A stretch of 64,000 bases of DNA from Dreissena polymorpha. Taxonomy: Eukaryota; Mollusca; Bivalvia; Myida; Dreissenidae. The stretch is taken from the NCBI RefSeq assembly GCF_020536995.1, contig NC_068358.1, positions 45,319,085-45,383,084 on the forward strand. Reading direction: 5' to 3'. The notes under the pieces are model-generated. The model saw nothing but the letters and a program-made list of their open reading frames with translations, had not been told where the DNA came from and did no database searches. The translations under genes and the position numbers were made by a program. This document shows, in pieces, positions 21,535 to 33,000 of the stretch (position 1 is its first letter; each line of letters opens with the position of its first letter).

Positions 21535-24059
21535 GTAAGTTGCAGCGACCCAGTTGTTATGTAGACTGTAAAAATGCCAGGGTCTATTTTTGGCCCTATC
21601 ATTAGGGACAAAAAAAAGACGTGCATACATAACATATTTTCAAACACACCAAATATTTAAAGAATTGGTGCTATTCAATAAATATAGTTCCATAAGATAA
21701 ATTGTTGGATCGTAAATGGCCCTTAAAAGCGCCTTATGGACCTTAGCTCTTTTAAGGGTCATTGACTCTTTGAACAAAATAGTAATTTGCTATGACATAC
21801 AATTTAGAATAGGCTCTAAGAGTGTATTTCATGAATTTCATGTTGCTTGGGTATGACAGCACTTTGTTTAACCATAATTACACCCTAAAAAGTGTGGCAA
21901 AAAATCAATTTAATGGTAAAATCAGACTACTAGGAAACCGAATGTATGTAACAATTGGCATGTCTTTTTTCAATAGCTGCAAAGTTTAATGAACTGTTCA
22001 TGCAAATCTTGCAGTCAGTTCAGGTTTTATGCTGTTTGCTGCGCATCAGTGTCAAAGGGTTTGAAATGAAGCCTTTAAAATTTAAGTTTCTAAGGGACTA
22101 CAAACATGTCAAAATACATATCTAAGTGGTAAAGGGTTAAAGGGATCTATCTTTTCACGGTTTGGTAAATTGACAAGACTGAGAAAAGTTGTTTCAGATT
22201 CGCAAATTTTCGGTTTAGTTATGATATTTGTGAGGGAACAGTATTACTGAACATTTGCCATGGTCTAATATAGCCATTATATGCATCTTTTGACGATGTA
22301 AAAACCTAAAAATTATCAAGCGTTGCAACGCAAAACGATTGAATAATTTGGAGAGCTCTGTTGTTTTCGTTTAAATTTGTGAAACTATGAAGATTGCTTA
22401 TATAACGTATAAAATACGCCTCTTCTGTATGCTTGGCAGGATAGCTCAGTTGGCTTGTGCGTTTTTACTTCAGGATTCCGGGGGTCACTGGTTCGAGCCC
22501 TGCTGCGGGCTACTTTTTTTTTCCTTTTCTAAATTTTATTTTTGATTTTTTACTGGAGCTTTTAAAATTTAATGTTTACATTTATCAATGTAAAGCATTT
22601 AATGACAAACTTCAAAACATGCCAAAATCTGTGAAAAGGCCCCTTTAAAAAAGTTCTTACATTTAATTTGATTTTAAAGCGGCTACATGCAGATCAACAT
22701 GCGTATCTGAGTGGAAAAGGGTTAAACTCTTCATTAAAATGTCGACACAAATTGTCAATGAATGTTTCAGTTTGGGAACACCTGCTATTGCAACTCGGTG
22801 TTGCAGGCTTTGTACTTCTGTCGACCCTTCAGAGAGAAAGTGCTGCAGTATAAACACCAGCAGAAAAATCAAAAGAAAGAGACTTTGCTAATGTGTTTGG
22901 CAGATCTGTTTTATAATATTGCAACCCAGAAGAAGAAGGTCGGAACACTTGCGCCAAAAAGGTTTATCACACGGCTACGAAAAGAATGCGGTAAGTTTGT
23001 CATTATCTGTCTTTTGTTACTCAAACAGATTCCATTACAAATAAGTGTGATTAATTTTTTAATAGTATCCCATTAAGTTATTATTTTCTGTCTTTTGTAA
23101 CTGAAACCGATCTTACAAATAAGTGTTTTTTAGTTTTGAATGGTATCCCATTAAAGTTTTGAGTACCTAAAAACAAAACAAAATCATTTTAAGTGAAATC
23201 GAAGAACAATAACAAAAACATCACTATCAGTAGGAATATTTTATGTAGTTTGCTTTATGATTGTTTTAACCCATTTATGCCTAGCGTCTAGAATTAAGGC
23301 CTTGGCAAACAGGGTAGACCCAGATGAAACGCCACATGAGGCGGCGTCTCATCAGGGTCTGCGCTGTTTGCTTAAAGGAATTTCTGAAAGAAATATTATA
23401 AATATAGTAATAAATATACTAGACATCTTTTTAAAGAGGTTTTGAAAGTTTGTTTGCATTATACTTTATTTGATGGGTTTTGTGTATTTACATTTGTTCC
23501 TTTCAGAACTTTGGAGCGTATCGTTACAAACTGCTAAAAAAAATGCAGATTGATTGTCTTCTTAGATTTTCACATGCAAACATGAGAACTAAGAACAATA
23601 ACATATAACTGATAAGCATTGATATATAGTCAAAGGAGATTAATAATTGCAAAAAAGCCGCTGGACAAATGCCATGATCATTGAATTTCCTGATCGGCTA
23701 CCTACTTTGGGAAATCAAATGGCCCACCAGAATTTGAGCTTTGCATGAGCAAGGGGGGCTTCTGCTTCAGTAAACCAGGGCTCAAACCACAAATGCTTTC
23801 TATTTCAGAGCTGTTTGACAACTATATGCAGCAAGATGCACATGAATTCCTCAACTATTTATTGAACAGAGTTGCTGAACTCCTGCAAGGTAGGACCCTG
23901 TCTGTATTGTTTGAACAGTTTTCCATGCTTTCAATTGTCCAACAACGGTTTTGTTAAAATACATTGAAAATTGTATTTGTTCTTGTTTGTGTGCAAATTA
24001 TAGTTAATTTAAAATCTACTATAATGGGTGGCAATGTGCGAGAGCAAAATGTTTCTTTA

Positions 24060-24091
<32 letters not shown>

Positions 24092-27000
24092 TCCCGGATT
24101 CCAAAGTAATGGAGGGAATACAGGAATCACCACGGACGTCTGTTAGCGTGTCCATCTGTCCATGGACAACACCTTGTTGTTACATGCGATATATATAGTG
24201 TGTTAAATATAACATAAACTTTTACCTTTTTTAACATCAGTATAAGGCTAAAGCCGATTTTTTTTATGAAACCACATGGATCGCAGTTGTAATATTTGGT
24301 GTATAATATTAAATAGTAATCCTCTACAAAGTTTCTCAAACTATGCCCTTTAGGGTCAGAAGGTTAATTTACACTTCTCACCCCATCTGTGTGAGTGTTT
24401 GAAGTCCATTATCAGTTAACGTGACGCAAATAACATGCCTCTACTTACCTCAAAAGTCACAGTCACACATTGAGGACAATGTTTTTTTTCCACATTTAAC
24501 AGCTTACAAATTTCTATATCACCAGTCTATTCATTCACTGTAAATTGATGGGTTTTTTAATAACTTTGCACAAATGTTTAACACACCGGTCTCTCTACCC
24601 TAAAGTTTACGGTGGCATTTAGAGGTAAACGGTAGAATGTTGCCTAAAACAACTTGTCGAAATTGTAACTTTGTCATTCATCATGTAATTTTTAGCTCAT
24701 CTATTTTTTGAAAAAAAAAATGAACTATTGTCATCACCTTGGCGTCGGCGTTGGCGTCGGCGTCCGCTTAAGTTTTGCGTTTAGGTCCACTTTTCTAAGA
24801 AAGTATCAATGCTATTGCATTTAAACTTGGTACACTTACTTACTATCATGAGGGGACTGGGCAGGCAAAGTTAGATACAGTAACTCTGGCGTGCATTTTG
24901 ACTGAATTATGTGCCCTTTTTATACTTAGAAAATTGAAATTTTTGGTTAAGTTTTGCGTTTAGGTCCACTTTTTTCAGAAAGTATCAATGCTATTGCATT
25001 CAAACTTGGTACACTTACTTACTATCATGAGGGGACTGGGCAGGCAAAGTTAGATAACTCTGGCGTGCATTTTGACAGAATTATGTGCCCTTTTTATACT
25101 TAGAAAATTGAAAATTTGGTTAAGTTTTGTGTTTAGGTCCACTTTATTCCTACAGTATCAAAGCTATTGCTTTCATACTTGCAACACTTATTAACTATCA
25201 TAAGGGGACTGTGCAGGCAAAGTTATGTAACTCTGACTGGCATTTGGACGGAATTATGGGCTCTTTATACTTAGAAAATTGAAAATTTGGTTAAGTTTTG
25301 TGTTTTGGTCCACTTTACCCCTAAAGTATCATAGATATTGCTTTCATACTTGGAACACTCGCAAACTATCATAAGGGTACAGTAAAAGGACAAGTTGCAT
25401 AACTCTGGATGTCATTTTTACGGAATCATGGCCCTTTTTCGACTTAGTAACTTTGAATATATGGTAAAATTTTGTGTTTTGATCCACTTTACTTCTTAAG
25501 TATCAAGGCTATTGCTTATACCACAATAGACTCAACCCAAACCATCCCCCGTGCTCCCCCCCCTCCCCCCCCCCCCCCGAATCCACCCCCCCTATTTTTT
25601 TTATTTTTTTTTAATTTTGAAGATCATCTCACAAATGACCACCACACCCTCACACTATACCCCCCTACACCCAAATTATTTTTTTTAAACGGTTAAAAAA
25701 CACAACTATTTATTTTTATTATTTTATGTTTGAAATACCGTCCAACCATCGCACCCAATATTCCCCCCCCCCCCCCACCCGAACCCCCCCCCCCCCCCCC
25801 CCTAATTTTTTTTTTATTTTATTTTTTTTAAGATCATCTCACAAATTACCACCACACCCTCACACTATACCCCCCCCCCCCCCACCTCATCCCCCCCCAA
25901 TTTTTTTTTGAAACGGTTAAAAAACAAATATATATTTTTATTATTTTATGTTTGAAATACCGTCCAACCATCGCACCCAAGAATCCCCCCCTTCCACCCA
26001 CCCCCCACTCCCCCCCCCGATTTTTTTTGTGTGCATTTGTTTCGCATTTTAGGAAGATAATGTAATAAATTTCCACACCCCCACACTATACACCCCTCTT
26101 CACTCCACCCCTCCCTCCTTTGTGATTGAAATTGAGAGTCCCTTCACCTTTAACAAGAAAATAGATGAGCGGTCTGCACCCGCAAGGCGGTGCTCTTGTT
26201 GTATACCTTACCACAAATAACCACCATACGGAGGTGTATCACAACTATCCCTTCCTCAAAAGTCAAGGTCACACTTTTATCCAATCAGGATGAATCTTTG
26301 TTAGATTATATTATATCTTGACAATTTCGAGGCCATGTTGGAATCTTTGTTACGGGCATGCGGAAACTATGTCATTAGGTAAAGTCTTAGAAAAACCTTA
26401 TTTCCTTCTCAAGCCACATGTATTACTGAATCTCGATGAAACTTTGTCACAATATTTATCTTTACAATATCCAGGGGTGGTAGTCCAGAAACATATTAAG
26501 TCATTTCTTAAATAATTTCACTTAAGTTCAAAATTACAATGTTTTGTATTTCTTTACTTAATAAGGAAACACATGTTTTTTTGGTATTCCTAAAATAACA
26601 TTGGCATAATGATGCTATTTAAATGTATATCTTGATGTCAATCTATTGCAATATAAAATGAAACACTTAAGAAAATATCCCAATTTAAGGATAAGAATAA
26701 AATTTAACTTAAGATGATTCTGGAATACGACCCAAGGCCATGTTTGAATCTTGGTCGGTTGGTGTAAACAGCTAGATCACCAGGTGAAGCTTTAGTTGGT
26801 GTAAACAGCTAGATCACCAGGTGAAGCTTTAGTTGGTGTAAACAGCTAGATCACCAGGTGAAGCTTTAGTTGGTGTAAACAGCTAGATCACCAGGTGAAG
26901 CTTTAGTTGGTGTAAACAGCTAGATCACCAGGTGAAGCTTTAGTAAGTGTAAACAGCTAGATCACCAGGTGAAGCTTTAGTTGGTGTAAACAGCTAGATC

Positions 27001-30000
27001 ACCAGGTGAAGCTTTAGTTGGTGTAAACAGCTAGATCACTAGGTGAAGCTTTAGTTGGCATAAACAGCTAGATCACCAGGTGAAGCTTTAGTTGGTGTAA
27101 ACAGCTAGATCACCAGGTGAAGCTTTTGACAAGTGGTATGCCTTGAACTGAGGTGAGAGCTTCAGTTTCATCATAGTCTCCTTGTTCATGCAACATAGTA
27201 CAACATGGGAAATCAGGTGGTGTGTAGTCTTCATCACGATTATGACAAAATCGAGTTAAGATTGCTTATCTTTACTCAGGAAGGTTGCTCTGTTGATCCA
27301 TCATTTTGTCATTTGGTTTGTCTGAAATAGATGTCTTCAGCTTGCAAATCATGCTACTTCCACATTTCTCAAATTGATAAAATTGAACCTTAGAATATGT
27401 GATCAGCATAGAGAGTAAATGTATGTGTGCAAGACAATAAATAGCTGACAGCGCGTGTTGGGGCATGAGACACCTTTTTGACAAATTCTAGTAATTGGAG
27501 GAGGAATTAACATTGCATATGAGCTGCGCTCTGTGAAAATTCGGCTAAATGCATGTGCATAACATATCGTTCCAGACTAGCCTGCGCAGCCTGCACAGTC
27601 TAATCAAAGACAACATTTTTTCCTAAACTGGATTTTCATTTAGAAGAGACTTAATGTAAACAACAATTGCCATAAAAGCATAAAGTGTTGTCACTGATTA
27701 GCCTGTGTGGACTGCACAGGCTAATCTGGGGGGAAAAACACACCTACATTAAGTGCTGTTATCTCAAGCACTGCTCATTTGGAAGCCATAGTAAGCAGAA
27801 TATTTGTGAGTACCCTGTGTATTGTCCACAGCGGAGACGCAGGGAGCCAAGGGTAAGGGTGGGGAGAACAACTCCCAGAGCAAGTCGGAGCCCACTTGGG
27901 TGGAGGAGCTCTTCCAGGGGACATTCACTAACGAGACCAGATGCCTTAACTGTGAAACAGTAAGTGCTGCGCTTCTCAGTGTATTTTATACATCTTTGCA
28001 GTTTTGGTGGAATAAACATGAGCCTCGTTCTGGGTAAACGGGGCTTAATGCATGTTTGTAAAGTGTCGTCCCAGATTAGCCTGTGCAGTCAGCACTTAAA
28101 TTACTGGAACCACACTTTACGCACTTACATTAGGTCCTGTTTTCCAAGAAATAGGCTCATATAAACCATGTTAGGAAAAATATATAATAACTGTGGAACC
28201 TCGTGTGCAGGACTTTCAATTTATTGTCATAAAGAAAGGTAATTCAAAATAATGCATGGACCATGAAGGAAGATATTAGATGCCTTAGCTTAGAAATGGT
28301 ACGTCAGGAATTGACAAATAATATTCAAAGATTGGTTATGAAAAAATAATTCATAGTAATATATTAATCATGATTAATCACGATGGTTAAAAAAATGATA
28401 AAATGACTTTGTCAATTTAACATAATTATTCTTTCAATAATTTATTGATATGCTAAGCCAAAATGAACAAAAAATCATTAGAAAGGGAAGTGTATCCTTT
28501 GTGTGTACTGACTGTAATTTGCGGAGCATCAGATTGCTATGCTAACAAAATAAACAATTTTATAAGAGTCAAAGGTAAGGTTTAAGTTTATGTCTGATGC
28601 ATTTAGAAAAAAACATACACGAGTACTGTATCAAAATACATGGGTGTTGATTTAGTTTATTTAGCTCATTCAATGCTAAGACAGTTTTAACCCTTTGAGC
28701 GCTGGAACCGGATTTTGAAGGCCTTTGCAAACAGTTTGGATCCAGATGAGACGCCACAGAATGTGGTGTCTCATCAGGATCCAAACTGTTTGCTATTCTG
28801 ATAGTATTTTTTGAAAAAAAGTGAAGAAAATGATAATTTTAGAAATTCAGCAGACGACATTTTAGCAGACAACAAATTTCTCAGCATGCAAAGGTTTAAG
28901 AAAAGTACTAACTCTGCTGGATCTATTTCAAAGTGATGATATTTGGTAAACCCTGTTTGGGGGTGGACAGTGATGATATTTGGTACACCCTGTTTGGGGG
29001 TTGACAGTGATGATATTTGGTAAATCCTGTTTGGGGGTGGACAGTATTTTCCTCCCTCGAGGTCTTTTTAAAATCACATTCCTGAATACATCGTCATCAC
29101 CCTGGGAAAACAGGACTTAATGCATTTTTGATAACAAGAGACTTCCTTCATACAAAAAATACTATAAAAGTGAAAAGTGTCATACCTGAGTAGCCTGCTA
29201 GGGCTCATCTGTAACAACATTTTATCCCACTTTTACAGCGAATTCGGTTGATTAAAGCCCTGTTGATTAAATATCATCTATAATCAACAGCAGGAAATGA
29301 CGTCAATATTTCGACGAAATGACGTCATAAATCCAGCAAAATTATCTAGTCAAACAAATTTTGTTTAAACAAAAAGGTTTACAAAATAAAAAGTGGGATA
29401 AATAGAATAATAGATTAGTGTTGATTATAGATCAGGTTTATCATGCTCATGCATATTAGAGTTGTGTTCTGAGAAAACTGGGCATAATGCATGTGAGTAA
29501 AGTGTCATCCCAGATTAGCTTGTGCAATCAGCACAGGCTAATCAGGGACGACACTTAACGCTTTTATTACATTTTTTGTTTAAAATGAAGACTCTTCTTA
29601 GCAAAAATCCAATTTAGGCGGAAAGTTTCGTCTCTGATTAGCCTGTGCTAATCTGGGTTGACACTTTATGCACACGCATTATGTCAAGTTTTCCCAGAGC
29701 GAGGCTCGATGCTTTTGCTAATACACCATCAGGTGAGCAGTAAAGATGAGGACTTCCTGGACCTGTCCGTTGATGTGGAGCAAAACACGTCCATCACCCA
29801 CTGCCTACGGGGCTTCAGCTGCACCGAGACGCTCTGTGCCGAGCACAAGTACTACTGCGAGGTCTGCTGTAGCAAGCAGGAGGCGCAGAAAAGGTCAGAA
29901 CTCAGTTTTTGTTTTGTGTTGTGTATTGTATCTGTGATAAATTTTTATTTCCTATAACTATTTTAATTACTTAAGTCTTTATTAACTTCATGTTGTATGT

Positions 30001-33000
30001 GCTCATTTTTAACTGTGATATTCCTACAGTAATTTCCACCAATTCAAGTATTATTAATGCTCAGTTTAGAACTGTGATATAGTATTAAGCAACAATTCAT
30101 GTCTCTCTATGTCATGCCACCATCAACAAGGACCACAATGGAAATAAGAGATCACTCTCTTTTGTGTGCTATCCTTGGTACTGTGTTGTGTGACATGATT
30201 AATACTCATGTTTGTATTTTTAAGTATTATTTTATGAATGCAACATGTTTGTTAGTTGTGTTTGCACCATGATACAGAAATAAATCTATCTAATCTATCT
30301 TCTTTTCCCTTTCCCACTCGAAAGACAACTGAAAAAGGCTATATGGAACCAGCATAAAACCAGAACAGCCTGCAAGTAACTGGCAGCCTGTTCAGGTTAT
30401 ACGCTGTTTGCTCCTCAGCAGCATCATAGGGTTGGAAATGAAGCCTTTAACACTTAAATCTATTTATAAATGTCTTAAATTTGAGTTGTGTTGGCAGGAC
30501 AAAATATAACCAGTTTTTTTTGTGTCACAAATTAAAAAATAAGTTACGTTTGATGTTTATAAATGGCACATCAGATTTGTTAAGATATGTAGCTAGTCTG
30601 TGTTCTTTTGGACACAAATTGAGATCATATTTTCTCTGCCAACACAGAACAATGTTAAAACTAATTCCCTGTGTTAAGTTCATTTTACATATTGTCAACA
30701 GTTTCAGCAAAATATATATTTGGTGATAGCCCAGTAAATTATGCCATTTTTTGTACTCCCCCTTGACACTGTGACATGATTTGACCATTGTTCTGGGTAA
30801 ACAGGACTTGGTGCCTAAATTTTGTCCTTGACTAGCCTTTGCAGTCCACACAGGCTCACCAGGGACTATACTTTCCTGGCACACCAGGGACTATACTTTC
30901 CGGGCACACCAGGGACTATACTTTCCGGGCACACCAGGGACTATACTTTCCGGGCACACCAGGGACTATACTTTCTGGGCACACCAGGACTATACTTTCC
31001 GCTTTGTAATTTCTTTTTTGCAGGAAGTCTCTTCTTAGCGAAAAACTAGTTTAAACAGAAAATGTCATCCCTGATTAGCCTTTTAGGACAGCATTGGCTA
31101 ATCTGGGATGACACTTTGCGTACATGCATTAAGCCCCATTGTCCCATAACAAGGCTCATTGTGTTTCAAGGATGAGAGTAAAGAAGCTACCTCAGATACT
31201 GGCGCTCCATCTGAAGAGGTTCAAGTACACGGAGCAGCTGAAGCGGTTCACCAAGTTGTCATACAGAGTTGTCTTTCCCTTGGAACTTCGCCTTTTTAAC
31301 ACAGTGAGTTGAACTACTTATTCAAACTGCACAAGGAAAGGTCTTAACAAAAAAGTGTATTTGACATTTAACGATATCCATTTTTTGTAATGTGAAACTT
31401 GGTATTAATAATCTATTCATTCAGAATATAATTTGGAAGAACACTTGTAGTGCACTAGGTATAAATATAGTGCCAATCAATATCAAACATCGTTATTCCA
31501 ATTCATTTTTTGTGTGTGCTTGTTTGTATATCTTCAGACAACGTGAAAGAATAATCCTTTTTATTAAATATTTCGTAAAGGTAGCAGGCCAATGCTTATG
31601 CTATTGTAAAATGCGTGAGCTATTATTGGTATGTACTTTAAAGTACAGCTAACTAGAAGATAGATAAATATACAAAAGCAATAATATTACAATTTATATC
31701 ATGTATTGTTCTAAAACTCTCAAACATGTACATACTGTATGTATACAACCTAGCTGCAATTCTAGTCAAACTTTATTATGTATTTTATAAACAAAACAGT
31801 TTTATAAGCAAGATAACAGTTTAACAATTATCTTCTCAAATTAAACACCTTCCTTGATATATTCAAGGACAAACAAAAAGACCATGTTTTAAAAACCTCA
31901 TTGAGCAGCGTTTGATTGATGAAGAACTGTGTATACCAATTTGTTATGAAAAGTGAAGCAATGAGATGGCTTTTACTAAGCTTTTACCAAGCTAAGTTTG
32001 ATTATTATGCTTTATATTTTGTACGTGGTCCATGATCGATCCCAATAGTTGCAACACCACCAGACATGAAGACTTTTATATTTAAGTCTCTCTCTGGGAA
32101 AATGGGGCTTAATGCATAAGCGTAATGTGTCGTCTCATATCAGCCTGCGCAGTCCGCATAGGCTAATCAGGAACAACACTTCCTGCTTGAATGGAAATTT
32201 TCATTTAAAGAAAATCTCTTTTTAATGAAAATTCAGTTAAGGTTGAGGAAAGTGTCGTCCCTGATAAGCCTTTGGACTTCACAGGCTAATCTAGGACGAC
32301 ACTTTAACACACATGCATTAAGACCTTTTTTGCCAGAGCAAGGCTCATATGTTGGTTGTAACAAGTGTTTGGCATGTGTTCTTGTGCATTCTGATGACTC
32401 ACACAATCCTAAACATATGTACTGCCTGGTGGCCATGGTGGTCCACATTGGCAGCTGTCTAAACCATGTGCATAAAGCAGCGTCCCAGATTAGTCTGTGC
32501 GCATTAATTTAAGTGTTTGTTTAAAAAAGTATGTAATAAACAAAAATGTATTCAAGGTGGAAAGTTTCGTCCATGATAAGCCTGTGAAAACTGCACTGGC
32601 TAATTTGGGACGACACTTTACGCACATGCATTTAGCCCCCATTTCTTTGTATGTGTAGTCTGATGACGCCCACAATCCAGACCGTATGTACGACCTTGTG
32701 GCCGTGGTGGTCCACATTGGCAGCAGTCTCAACCGTGGACACTACATCAGCATTGTGAAGAGTGACGACATCTGGATACTCTTTGATGATGATATCGTCG
32801 ATGTAAGAATTACTGGTTTTTAAGTAGGACCGTAAAGACTTTTTACCAACATTTTATCCTACAAACCATGCATTATCATTATTTATATTAAAATCCTTTG
32901 TACCAATACCATTGATTCAAAGGATGTTAATATATATTACAACTGTGAGCAATTGTAGATCATGATTTCATATCAGTTTATCATTTTACTATTTAAGTGT

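Noticed and set aside
22434-22512. Functional tRNA gene
   Set aside because: A and B boxes are good, but the acceptor and T stems do not pair and no sensible anticodon arm can be drawn, so a tRNA-derived SINE head is more likely.
25541-26030. Proline-rich protein frames in the C-rich repeat
   Set aside because: They are translations of poly-C microsatellites and change frame with run length.
26758-27125. Regularly spaced repeats resembling a CRISPR array
   Set aside because: Units are contiguous without unique spacers and the genome is eukaryotic; this is a minisatellite.
29290-29330. Two TGACGTCA (CRE-type) sites 22 bp apart in a USP intron
   Set aside because: They sit in a small AT-rich inverted-repeat region with no other promoter feature. 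Two matches alone do not support an enhancer.
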